A stretch of 64,000 nt of DNA from Pseudomonadota bacterium (GTDB lineage: Bacteria; Myxococcota_A; UBA796; SXON01). Shown here in pieces: positions 1-8,908 of this stretch. The stretch's first letter is position 1, and the number at the start of each line of letters is the position of its first letter. The position numbers were made by a program, and so were the translations under genes. A model generated the notes under the pieces. The model was not told the origin of the DNA. It worked only from the letters and a program-made list of their open reading frames with translations, and made no database searches. The stretch lies in NCBI GenBank assembly GCA_030685065.1, contig JAUXQH010000151.1:52887-116886 (forward strand). Direction: 5' to 3'.

Positions 1-1
1 C

Positions 2-3000
2 GCCACGCGATCCGTGGACGACGGCGTCGACTCCTGGACTGTCCAGCGTTTCCGGCCCCGCATCGAGGGTGCCTTCGCGCTGATCGAGCGCTGGAAGCGC
101 GAGGCCGACCGCCGCACCTACTGGCGGACGATCTCCCGTGACAATGTCACGCGCATCTACGGCAGGCACGACCAAGCTCGGCTCGTTGACCCGGACGACC
201 CTACCCGCGTCTTCGAGTGGCTGCTGGAAGAGGAGCGCGACGAGCGCGGTAATGTCACATCCTGGCAATACGCCGCCGAAGATCGCGAAGCGGTCCCGGC
301 CGATCCCGCTGAGGCACGCCGCAGCGTCGCCTACCGCTATGTCAAGTGTGTGTCGTATGGCAACACGAACCCGTTCCAGAACCCCGACGCCGGCGGGTCC
401 GGGGCCTTCCGGCTCCACCTCGTCTTCGACTACGGCGACCACGACCTGCTCGATCCGAACATCGCACCCGACCGCACCTGGACCACCCGCCGGGACCGAT
501 TCTCGAGCTTTCGATCTCGCTTCGACGTCCGCTGCTACCGGCTCTGCCGGCGCGTTTTGATGTTCCACAGCTTCGGGTCCATCCGTGGGAGCGATGACCT
601 CCCTGTGCCGGCGGTGGTCCGCTCCCTGTCGCTCACCTACGCCGAGCGGCCCACCGTGAGCACGCTCCTGAGCGCCCACGCCACCGGCTGGACTTGGACC
701 GGCTCCGGCTATGAAACCGCGTCGCTGCCCGAGGTGCGGTTCACCTACGCAGAGCCAGATGTCGACATGACCATCCGCTTCGTGGATGGCCTGGAAGAAC
801 TTCCGAACGGCCTGGACATGCGAGCCTGGCAGTTCGTCGATCTCGACGGCGAGGGGATGGCCGGGCTCCTCTCCCAGCAGGGCGGCGCCTGGTTCTACAA
901 GCGCAACGAGGGACAGGGCCGGTTCGCCCCCGCACAACGGCTGGGCAGCCGCCCCAATGTGTCCCTCGGTGAGCCGGGGACGCGGCTCATCGACCTCGAC
1001 GGCGACGGCAACCTCGACGTGGTCCTGATGCGCCCGGGCCACTCCGGCTACCAGCCCCGCAGCCCGGACGGCGGCTGGGACGCCTTCCGCGCCTTCGAGA
1101 GCGTCCCCACCCATCGGGCCGACGGGCCGGACTCCCGCCTGGTCGACCTCGACGGCGACGGGCACGCGGACCTGCTCGTCACGGAGGGCGACCTGCTCGT
1201 CTGGTACCCTTCGAAGGCGCGCGGGGGCTTCGGCGAACCCGTACGCGTGCCGATGCCCCACGACGAGGACAAGGGCCCACGGTTCCTGTTCTCGCGCGAC
1301 GGGGCCGAGTTCTTCCTCTCCGACATGACCGGGGACGGGCTGGCCGACGTGGTCCGGATCCGCAACGGCTCGGTGAGCTACTGGCCGAACCGCGGCTACG
1401 GCAGCTTCGGCGCCCGCGTGCAAATGGCGGGGGCCCCCCGCTTCGACCACCCCGATCGCTACGATTCGAGTCGGATCCGGCTCACGGACGTCGACGGCAG
1501 CGGCCCCACGGACCTGCTGTACATCGGGCCCGAGGGCGTGCGCATCTGGTTCAATCAGTCCGGCAACGATTGGTCTGAGCCGATGACCATCGAGCACTTC
1601 CCTGCTGCCGCTCGCCCACACGAGGTGCAGGTGTCGGACCTGCTCGGCGACGGCACGGCCTGCCTGGTGTGGTCGGCGCCCTTCCTCGACCGGGACGTGC
1701 GCCCGCTCCGGTACATGAGCCTGATGGGCCAGGGCAAGCCGTGGCTGATGGCCACCGTCGACAACGGCCTCGGCCGGGTCACGAAGCTGTCGTATACGGC
1801 GTCCACGCGCTTCTACCTGGACGACCGTCGCGCCGGCCGCCCGTGGGCCACGCGCCTTCCCTTCCCGGTCCACTGCCTGGCAAAGGTCGAGACCGCCGAC
1901 AGCGTGACCGGCTGGCGCTTCGTCAACGAGTACGAGTACCACCACGGCTTCTACGACGGCGACGAGCGCGAATTCCGCGGGTTCGGCATGGTCGAGCAAT
2001 GGGACACCGAGCGGGTCAGCGATTACGACCACACAGGCACAGGAGAGTTTGTTGTCCGCCTTCCGCCCGTGCGGACCAGGACCTGGTTTCACACGGGCGC
2101 CTGGAGGCAGGAGCAGACCCTCGCCGAGGCCTACCGGGGCGAGTACAACACCGCCGACGCAGCCGCCCACCATCTCGATTTGCCGTCGGTGCCGGCGGGC
2201 CTCGAGCCCCGCGAACTCCGTGAGGCACACAGGGCGCTCAAGGGGCGGACGTTGCGCCAGGAGGTGTACGCCGAGGACGAAAGCGGCAACCTGAAGACGC
2301 TGTACACGGTTACCGAGCAGACGTTCGTCGTTGTCCGCCTCCAGCCGGGCGATGGCGAGCGGCACGCCGGCTTCCGAGTCGATCCCGCGGAGACGCTCTC
2401 CAGCGCCTACGAGCTCGACCTTGCCACTGCCACCCCCGACCCGCGGGTTGCACACACGCTCGTCCTCGAGACCGATGCGTACGGAGCCGTGCTGCGCTCG
2501 GCAGCGGTCTCCTACCCGCGCCGCGGGACCGGCCACGATGCCGAGCAGAAGGTCCTAACTGTCGTCGTCACCGACTCGGAGTTCGTCAACCAGGACGATC
2601 GCGTCTCCGAATCCCACTGGCACATCGGGGCGCCCGTTCGCACGCGGACCTGGGAGCTTACTGGGACCCGCGCGTGGACCGACGACGGAGCACCGGCCAC
2701 GGTCGCCGAGGTCGCGAAAGCGTTCGCCCTGGCGACTTCGTGGTCGTTCGAGCAGGCCCCCGCCGGCGCCGGGAGCCACAAGCGACTGGTCGGCCACCAG
2801 TTCACACGGTACTGGGACGACCAGCTCACGGGGCCGCTTCCGCCTGGGCGCCTGGGCCTCCGTGGCCTGGTGCGCGATCGCCACGCGCTGGCCTTCACCG
2901 AGGGGCTCGTGCCGGTGCGGTTCGGATCCCGGGCAGGCTCGAGCGAACTCGCCGAGGCCGGCTACGTCCACCTCGATGCCGATGGGGATGGTCAGCCCGG

Positions 3001-6000
3001 GGGCGACGTTTGGTTGCCATCTGGGGCGCTGCACCTCGATCCCACGGCCTTCTACCAACCGATCGCACACGAGGACGCGTTCGCAAACGTCACAGCGCTA
3101 ACGTGGGATGATGACCGCCTGGCCCTGGTGCGCGTCGAGAGCCCCCTCGCCGGCTCCGGTGCGCCGGAACGTCTTCGAACGACGACTGCCATGGACTACC
3201 GGCTGCTCCAGCCGCGGAAGGTCACCGATCCGAACGGCACCGAGAGCGAGGCGACCTTCGACCCCCTTGGGCGGGTCCTCACGACCTCCATCCGCAACGG
3301 AAGCGCGGGCGACGCGCCGGGATCGCACAGCGCCGAGTTCCACTACGACACCGAGCACCTCCCCGCCTGCGTGCACACGCGGCTCCGCAAGGACCACGGG
3401 GTCGATGCATGGCAAGAGTCGTGGGCGTACGGCGACGGTGGTGGCAACGTCCTCCAGACGAGGGTGCAGGCCGAGCCTGGTCCTGTGCCGACCTCTGCGG
3501 AGGACGAGGGCTCGTGGAGCGACCCCCGGTTCGTCGTGACGGGCTGGAGCGTACCCGACAACAAGGGCAACGTCGTCAAGCAGTACGAACCCTACTTCGC
3601 CACGGCGTCCAGCTTCGAACGTGAAGTCCGGTGGGGCAAGGCCACCACCTTCGCGTACGATCCGGTTGGACGGAACACGCGCCTGCTCCTGCCTGACGGA
3701 AACGTCCGCACCTGGGATTACGATCCGTGGCAAGTGACGAGCGGGGACGAGGAGGACAACCTCGTTGGTGGGGCCCACGAGAACACGCCGGTGACCACCT
3801 ACCTGGATGCGCTCGGTCGGGCCTACGCGCTCGTCGAGATGCCGGATCGCACCACCCTTTACACCACGCGCCTGGCGCTCGATGTCCAGGGGAACGTGCA
3901 GACGGTCACCGACCCACGCGGGAACGACATTCAAGTGCAACGGTTCGACCTCCTGGGGCGCCCCCTCTTCACCGGCGCCGCGGACGAGGGCTACGATGGA
4001 AGCAACGGCAAGGGCGAAACGAGCGCGCTGGTGGACGTCACGGGCCAACCGGTCCTCACCTGGCGAAGCGGGGACCTGTTTCTGCGGCGGACCTACGATG
4101 GCCTACGGCGGCCGGTAGCGCTCCATGTCGACGAGGGGGTAGGCGATCGGCTGGTCGAGCTTACAATCTACGGGGACTCTGTCGCCGATGTGCCCCTTGC
4201 ACACTTCGCGAAAGGACGGCCCGTACACGTCTACGACACCGCGGGGCGCGTCACCTTCGCGTACGACCTGCGGGGCCGGACCGCCGAGCAGGCCCGCCAG
4301 GTGTTTGCCGACATCCGGACCGAGTCCGACTGGGCCTCGCTGGCGGGAGAGACGTCGCTGCTCAGCGTCGAGTCCGCAGTCCGGGGCGCCGCGACGCTCG
4401 ATGGTGAGTCCTTCGCGATCAGCACCCGCTACGATGCGCTCGATCGGGTGACAGAGCAGACGACACCGGATGGTTCGACGACCGTGCCGGGCTACGACCT
4501 CGGCGGGCGGTTGAATGCAGTCAAGGTGTACCTGCGGAAGGCGACCGAAGCGACGCCGATCGTCACCAACATCACCTACAACGCTCGCGGGCAGCGGGAA
4601 GGGATCGACTACGCAAACAACGCTTCGACCAAGTACGACTACGACGGGGACCGATTCTGGCTGAAGCGTGTGGAGACCCGGCGGGAAGGAGCTTCGGAGC
4701 ACTCCGACGGCTTTCTCCAGAGGATGGCCTACACCCGCGATGCGGTCGGCAACATCACGAGCATCACCGACAGCGCCCAGGAGACGGTGTTCTTCAACAA
4801 CGCGCAGGTGACTCCAGAGCGAACCTTCGGTTACGACGGGCTCTATCGGCTCCAGTGGGCGACCGGGCGGGAGAAGGTGTCCCAGTCCCAGACGACGGCC
4901 TTCTACGCGGACTACGCCGGCAGCCCTGGCTCCCTTCCCGACACCGGCAACCCGGCCCTGCGTGCCTACACCCAGAGCTACATCTACGACCCCGCCGGCA
5001 ACATTGCATCGATGAAGCACCAGAACGGCCATCGGGATGCAAACGGAGACGCGGGCATGGTCGCCTGGCGGCGCGGCTACCAGTACGCAGACGGGAACAA
5101 CCAGCTCCTGAGTACCAGCATGCCGGGCGACGACCCGGCCGCCCCCTCGACGCACAGCCAGCGTTACCGGTACAATGCCCGCGGGGCGATGGTGTTCCTG
5201 CCGCACCTGCGCTTTGGCGTTGATGCGAACGTCGAGCGTGACTTCCGCGACCAGATCCGCATGGCGGACCTGGACGAGACCGGAAACGTCTCGTGGTACG
5301 CCTACGATGCCGGCGGGCAGCGGGTGCGCAAGGTCTGGGACAAGGGGAACGTCATTGAGGAGCGGATATACGTCGGTCCGTACGAGGTGTGGCGCAAACG
5401 GAACGGCGGCGGCGTGGTCCAGGAAGAGCGGCAGACGCTGCACGTCATGGACGACCAACGTAGGGTGGCGATGGCGGAGACGCTGACCGTCACCGGCGGC
5501 GTCGATGCGCACGATCCCAAGCCGCGGTTCAGGTACCAGCTCGACGACCATCTCGGCACGGCCTTGCTGGAGCTGGACCAAGCCGGCGGCGTCATCTCCT
5601 ACGAGGAGTACCACCCGTACGGGACGACAGCGTGGTGGAGCGAAAAGGGGAACATCGAGGTCAGCAGGAAGCGGTATCGGTACACGGGGAAGGAGAAGGA
5701 TGAGGAGACGGGGCTTCACTACCACGGGCATCGGCACTACATGCCGTGGCTGGGGAGGTGGGAGAGCGCGGATCCGCATGGGATAGGCGACGGTGCCAAC
5801 CGGTTCGCGTACGTGCACAATCGGCCGATTGCAATGCATGACCCATCTGGCGGTGTAGGGATGCTGGTTACCGGCGCCGCTGGAGCGGGAATTGGGGGGA
5901 CCATCGGCTTTGGCGTGGGCCTATGGAAGGAGTGGGACAACCCTGAAGGAATCAACTGGTCGAAAGTGGGGGCTCACACGGTAGGTGGAATTGTCTCAGG

Positions 6001-6805
6001 TGGCCTTGCCGGCGTCTCAGGCGGCAGCTCCCTCGTCACGCAGGGTGGGGCTGGGGGTACCGCGGCCTTCCTACTGGGGGAGGGCGCGGCGAGTATCACG
6101 GGCGGCGCCATCACCCGCGAGCTGCTCGGCGAGGACACCACGACGGATGACCTCGCCACCGACGCCCTAATCGGCATTCTCACGGGCGGCTTCATTCGCG
6201 CCGGGTCAGGAACCTTGCGCGAGGTTGGCCAAGCAACGAACTTCTCCGACGTTGGGGAAGCACTCAATCACTCTGCGAAAGACTTGGCAGCTGAGTTCAG
6301 CGGAGCGGAGGCTCGGGCTCAAGCCATGGTGGCGAGTGAGAGCGTCGAGAAGATAACGCAGGACGCGATAACAACCACCGGGGCTCAGGTCAGACATGCT
6401 ACCGACGACCGTATTGTCCCCAGAGCCCCCGCTCCGCCGCCTCCGCCGGTGTCCACGGTAGCAGGAAGCGGCCCGGTTCTGCCTCGGAGTGGGACTGGGA
6501 TCCCGGTGAGCACGGGACCGTATCAGGTACTTGAGGGCGTGCGTCGAACCTTCGCAGCGCACGAACTTGGCAACCGAACCGTGACCGCTCGTGTACACCA
6601 GGGGAAGGGCATTTTCGGCCCGCCCCTCCAACTCGACATCGGGGAGCTCCGCATTCCTGCTCAAAAAGGTGTCATTGATTTCCGATCCCTTGGTCTCGAC
6701 CACTACCTTGAGGGAGTGGCCACCGGCAAGGCTCCTCCGATTGAGGTAGAGTTCGGCGGGATGGGGCTCAGAGTGGAGCAACTGAGAATTATGCGTCCAA
6801 ATTAA
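2..6805 (+). CDS. SpvB/TcdB/RHS toxin-like protein, 5'-partial
   Basis: The frame is open to the left edge of the window, so the gene starts upstream; 2267 codons are visible. The order resembles insecticidal toxin-complex B and C components fused into one chain. An SpvB-like segment comes first. FG-GAP/VCBS blades with repeated DLDGDG-type motifs follow at about residues 270-550, then a TcdB middle domain at about 590-750 with the hallmark REFRGFG. Many RHS/YD repeats follow, then the RHS core near residues 1890-1945 (RYTGKEKDEETGLHYHGHRHY, DPSG). In this family the B/C shell encapsulates a variable C-terminal effector. Here about 315 residues follow the core: a Gly-rich hydrophobic stretch, a Pro-rich linker near residue 2135, and a C-terminal domain I do not recognise. 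The tail is less GC-rich than the core, as is common for polymorphic toxin tips. No immunity gene is obvious directly downstream. Confidence 0.9.
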   Translation, partial: ATRSVDDGVDSWTVQRFRPRIEGAFALIERWKREADRRTYWRTISRDNVTRIYGRHDQARLVDPDDPTRVFEWLLEEERDERGNVTSWQYAAEDREAVPADPAEARRSVAYRYVKCVSYGNTNPFQNPDAGGSGAFRLHLVFDYGDHDLLDPNIAPDRTWTTRRDRFSSFRSRFDVRCYRLCRRVLMFHSFGSIRGSDDLPVPAVVRSLSLTYAERPTVSTLLSAHATGWTWTGSGYETASLPEVRFTYAEPDVDMTIRFVDGLEELPNGLDMRAWQFVDLDGEGMAGLLSQQGGAWFYKRNEGQGRFAPAQRLGSRPNVSLGEPGTRLIDLDGDGNLDVVLMRPGHSGYQPRSPDGGWDAFRAFESVPTHRADGPDSRLVDLDGDGHADLLVTEGDLLVWYPSKARGGFGEPVRVPMPHDEDKGPRFLFSRDGAEFFLSDMTGDGLADVVRIRNGSVSYWPNRGYGSFGARVQMAGAPRFDHPDRYDSSRIRLTDVDGSGPTDLLYIGPEGVRIWFNQSGNDWSEPMTIEHFPAAARPHEVQVSDLLGDGTACLVWSAPFLDRDVRPLRYMSLMGQGKPWLMATVDNGLGRVTKLSYTASTRFYLDDRRAGRPWATRLPFPVHCLAKVETADSVTGWRFVNEYEYHHGFYDGDEREFRGFGMVEQWDTERVSDYDHTGTGEFVVRLPPVRTRTWFHTGAWRQEQTLAEAYRGEYNTADAAAHHLDLPSVPAGLEPRELREAHRALKGRTLRQEVYAEDESGNLKTLYTVTEQTFVVVRLQPGDGERHAGFRVDPAETLSSAYELDLATATPDPRVAHTLVLETDAYGAVLRSAAVSYPRRGTGHDAEQKVLTVVVTDSEFVNQDDRVSESHWHIGAPVRTRTWELTGTRAWTDDGAPATVAEVAKAFALATSWSFEQAPAGAGSHKRLVGHQFTRYWDDQLTGPLPPGRLGLRGLVRDRHALAFTEGLVPVRFGSRAGSSELAEAGYVHLDADGDGQPGGDVWLPSGALHLDPTAFYQPIAHEDAFANVTALTWDDDRLALVRVESPLAGSGAPERLRTTTAMDYRLLQPRKVTDPNGTESEATFDPLGRVLTTSIRNGSAGDAPGSHSAEFHYDTEHLPACVHTRLRKDHGVDAWQESWAYGDGGGNVLQTRVQAEPGPVPTSAEDEGSWSDPRFVVTGWSVPDNKGNVVKQYEPYFATASSFEREVRWGKATTFAYDPVGRNTRLLLPDGNVRTWDYDPWQVTSGDEEDNLVGGAHENTPVTTYLDALGRAYALVEMPDRTTLYTTRLALDVQGNVQTVTDPRGNDIQVQRFDLLGRPLFTGAADEGYDGSNGKGETSALVDVTGQPVLTWRSGDLFLRRTYDGLRRPVALHVDEGVGDRLVELTIYGDSVADVPLAHFAKGRPVHVYDTAGRVTFAYDLRGRTAEQARQVFADIRTESDWASLAGETSLLSVESAVRGAATLDGESFAISTRYDALDRVTEQTTPDGSTTVPGYDLGGRLNAVKVYLRKATEATPIVTNITYNARGQREGIDYANNASTKYDYDGDRFWLKRVETRREGASEHSDGFLQRMAYTRDAVGNITSITDSAQETVFFNNAQVTPERTFGYDGLYRLQWATGREKVSQSQTTAFYADYAGSPGSLPDTGNPALRAYTQSYIYDPAGNIASMKHQNGHRDANGDAGMVAWRRGYQYADGNNQLLSTSMPGDDPAAPSTHSQRYRYNARGAMVFLPHLRFGVDANVERDFRDQIRMADLDETGNVSWYAYDAGGQRVRKVWDKGNVIEERIYVGPYEVWRKRNGGGVVQEERQTLHVMDDQRRVAMAETLTVTGGVDAHDPKPRFRYQLDDHLGTALLELDQAGGVISYEEYHPYGTTAWWSEKGNIEVSRKRYRYTGKEKDEETGLHYHGHRHYMPWLGRWESADPHGIGDGANRFAYVHNRPIAMHDPSGGVGMLVTGAAGAGIGGTIGFGVGLWKEWDNPEGINWSKVGAHTVGGIVSGGLAGVSGGSSLVTQGGAGGTAAFLLGEGAASITGGAITRELLGEDTTTDDLATDALIGILTGGFIRAGSGTLREVGQATNFSDVGEALNHSAKDLAAEFSGAEARAQAMVASESVEKITQDAITTTGAQVRHATDDRIVPRAPAPPPPPVSTVAGSGPVLPRSGTGIPVSTGPYQVLEGVRRTFAAHELGNRTVTARVHQGKGIFGPPLQLDIGELRIPAQKGVIDFRSLGLDHYLEGVATGKAPPIEVEFGGMGLRVEQLRIMRPN

Positions 6806-6822
6806 GGGGCAAAATCTGCCCC
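6806..6822 (+). terminator. hairpin directly after the RHS gene stop
   Basis: A GGGGCA / TGCCCC inverted repeat with a 5-nt loop begins at the base after the TAA stop. There is no clear T tract, so termination is plausible rather than certain. Confidence 0.4.
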
Positions 6823-7486
6823 AGAGCACCGATTCCACACGAGGAAGCCGTTACAGTTCAGCGCGCCGCTGATTGCGCCCCCTCCCCGCTGCGGCGCGGC
6901 CGCGACTCGGACGGAGACCGGTTCGAGGCTCTTCTGGGAGGCCGGACCTCCGTCTTCCGACAAACCGTGACGGCGTGTTGTGTGCGACCGGTGCCCGAAG
7001 GGCCGGGTGTGGTTCGTCGAGCTGCCCCCGAGCTCCCGACCTCCGGCCAGGTACGCGGTCTTCCCCGGGCGCTACTCGCCCAAAATCGGCGGGCTCGGGT
7101 CGCCCGGTGACAGGCGAAGGCGCGGTTCCGGTCCGGATGCGCGCAAGAGCATGCCGCTCCGCGGGCTCCCCGGGAGCAGGCTGCACACAGACCCGCGCCC
7201 CTCCTGGGCGCGCATGAGCGGTTCCAGCCGGTGCCCGCTCACATCGCGGCCCCTCCGGGAACCCCAGCTTCACCCGTTACCCGTCCCTTACACGCCACCC
7301 CGCCGAAACCGGCTCAAACTGGACGAATCCAGCCCAAGCGGGACCGATCGCACGTCTGCTCCCCTCCCCCACGATCGCGCTGCCATCGGCAAAGCAGCCA
7401 CTCCTGGCCTTCAACAACCGTAAATCGAAAAGTTCGGGGAGTAGGGTCGGAGCCGCCGCAGGAGGTCAACCGGGCACCACGCCGAA
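6823..7486. other. gene-free interval of about 660 bp
   Basis: Both strands carry open frames here, but their translations are Arg/Pro-rich and read like high-GC antisense noise, with no hydrophobic core pattern, signal peptide or known motif. I see no tRNA, tmRNA, RNase P or SRP RNA signature. The interval sits behind a polymorphic-toxin gene, where immunity genes or orphan toxin tips are often found, but none can be read here. Confidence 0.6.
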
Positions 7487-8218
7487 TCACCGCTCCGCGA
7501 AAAACCGCACGACCTCCTCAGCCTCGGCGCGACGCTCCTGCGGAACAGGCACCCGGATCGTGTCCTCGGTTGGGCCGCCCCGGGTGTCCCAACGGACGGT
7601 GAACTCCAGCGCGTCGTCGGCGAGGCGGACGCCGAGCAGCTCGCGGTCACCCGCGAGGGCGTGCCATGTTCCGCAAACGACCACGGCGTCCTGCAGGATG
7701 ACCACATCGGAGGTGCCGCTCCGGGTCGAAGCCTGGTGCTCGAGCGCGTACTTTCCGAGTCCGATCCCGATGTAGAGGCTCGAGAGGAAGCCGCTCGCTG
7801 CAAACGCCGCCCACACCGGGCCGTCCTCCGTGAGCCAGAGGAGGCCCGCTCCGAGCACGAACACGAACCCTGCGGTGGTGAGCACCTCCTGACGGCGTGC
7901 CGCCCATTCGCGATCGGCGAAGGCCCGGTTGTTGTTCATTTCGATCGGCCAGCGTGCGACGAAGGCCGCCTCGGCTTCGCCCCTCCGTGCCGTGGCGAGC
8001 CGCGCCCCCTCGCTCCGCGCGCTCTGCACCGCCTGCCACACGTTCCGTGCTGCCCCGCCAATCCCAAGCAGCGCCCCCACGGCCATCATCCCGAACACCG
8101 GGCGCATGGGACCGTCGTCATGGACCACGCCGACCGTCCCGATGAGGAGCACGGGCAGCATGACCGTGCACAGCATGATGGCCGCGAGGATCACGAATGG
8201 GTGGGAGCGTGACGACAT
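7487..8218 (-). CDS. predicted four-helix inner-membrane protein, unknown function
   Basis: The product is 243 aa. Two hydrophobic helices lie near the N-terminus (about residues 8-30 and 43-60) and two in the middle (about 110-128 and 133-152). A soluble, probably cytoplasmic, C-terminal domain of beta-rich character follows and is acidic at its end. The ATG at 8218 is preferred over the in-frame TTG six bases upstream because a perfect AGGAGG (plus-strand 8225-8230) sits 6 nt before it. The gene points towards the RHS toxin gene across the gene-free interval. A role as a membrane immunity protein can be imagined, but nothing in the sequence supports it. I do not recognise the family. Confidence 0.7.
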   Translation of the reverse strand: MSSRSHPFVILAAIMLCTVMLPVLLIGTVGVVHDDGPMRPVFGMMAVGALLGIGGAARNVWQAVQSARSEGARLATARRGEAEAAFVARWPIEMNNNRAFADREWAARRQEVLTTAGFVFVLGAGLLWLTEDGPVWAAFAASGFLSSLYIGIGLGKYALEHQASTRSGTSDVVILQDAVVVCGTWHALAGDRELLGVRLADDALEFTVRWDTRGGPTEDTIRVPVPQERRAEAEEVVRFFAER

Positions 8219-8224
8219 CGGCAA

Positions 8225-8230
8225 CCTCCT
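8225..8230 (-). promoter_or_regulatory. strong Shine-Dalgarno fixing the start at 8218
   Basis: On the minus strand AGGAGG lies 6 nt upstream of the ATG at 8218, which selects that start over the TTG at 8224. Confidence 0.6.
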
Positions 8231-8242
8231 ACACCTGCGTCG

Positions 8243-8818
8243 CTACGGCTGCGTCCGCTCCAACATCGTCATCCGAAACACCTCGACCCCACCGACCTCG
8301 GTGATCATCAGCAGCGGCGGCCCCGGCATCGTCTGCGCGAAGTGGTAGCGCGTGACCTTCTGGGTGCCGTCCGCCTCGGTGTCCTGCACCGTGTAGAGCC
8401 AGGTCGCGAAGTGCCCAGCGGGCACGTCGACGGTCGATTCGATCATGGTGGTGCGGGCGGCGGGGAACACCGCGTGTCCCATGAGCTCGGCCCACTCGTG
8501 ACGCAGGGGGCCCTGGTCCGAGGGGGCCGCAGGATCCGCCGGCATCGGGGCGCCGGTCTCGTCGTGCAGGGTGGTGGCGATGGTGCAGCCGATGTCGTCC
8601 ACCGCCGTCCACGTCCAGCGCTGCTCGATGATCGGGGCGCCCGACGCCGCGATGGAGAGCCGGATCCGCGTGCCGACGGAGAAGGCGGCCCGGAACTGAT
8701 CGAGCGTGACCGGCGGGGAGATCGTGTCCGGGGCGGGCGCCGCGGCGGTTGACGTGGCGGCCGTCGAAGCCACGGGATGGGGCGCACAGGCGAGAAGCGC
8801 GAAGACGAGGCTGTACAT
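8243..8818 (-). CDS. hypothetical lipoprotein
   Basis: The product is 191 aa. The N-terminus MYSLVFALLACAPH is a lipoprotein signal peptide with lipobox LLAC, which fixes the start although the frame stays open far upstream. An Ala/Pro/Thr-rich linker precedes a beta-rich domain of about 150 residues with regular alternating hydrophobics. It is divergent from the exosortase operon, with about 90 bp between the two starts, and tandem with the membrane protein at 7487, 24 bp away. No family is recognised. Confidence 0.75.
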   Translation of the reverse strand: MYSLVFALLACAPHPVASTAATSTAAAPAPDTISPPVTLDQFRAAFSVGTRIRLSIAASGAPIIEQRWTWTAVDDIGCTIATTLHDETGAPMPADPAAPSDQGPLRHEWAELMGHAVFPAARTTMIESTVDVPAGHFATWLYTVQDTEADGTQKVTRYHFAQTMPGPPLLMITEVGGVEVFRMTMLERTQP

Positions 8819-8908
8819 GCGCGCGAGTGTAATCCAACGCCCTGCACGATTTCTCCACGAGTCCTCCACGCGGCGCCCGCCACCGTCGGGGTACACCTCG
8901 GGCGCCAC

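Noticed and set aside
4103..5839. Minus-strand frame of nearly 580 codons opposite the RHS repeats
   Set aside because: Val/Arg/His-rich repeats mirror the YD repeats on the plus strand; no independent motif.
6910..6940. GGTTCGA sequence suggestive of a tRNA T-arm
   Set aside because: The flanks do not form the T stem or an acceptor stem, and no anticodon arm is present.
6980..7423. Possible 147-codon gene downstream of the RHS gene, candidate immunity protein
   Set aside because: Composition is Pro/Arg/Ser noise without secondary-structure pattern; no ribosome-binding site.
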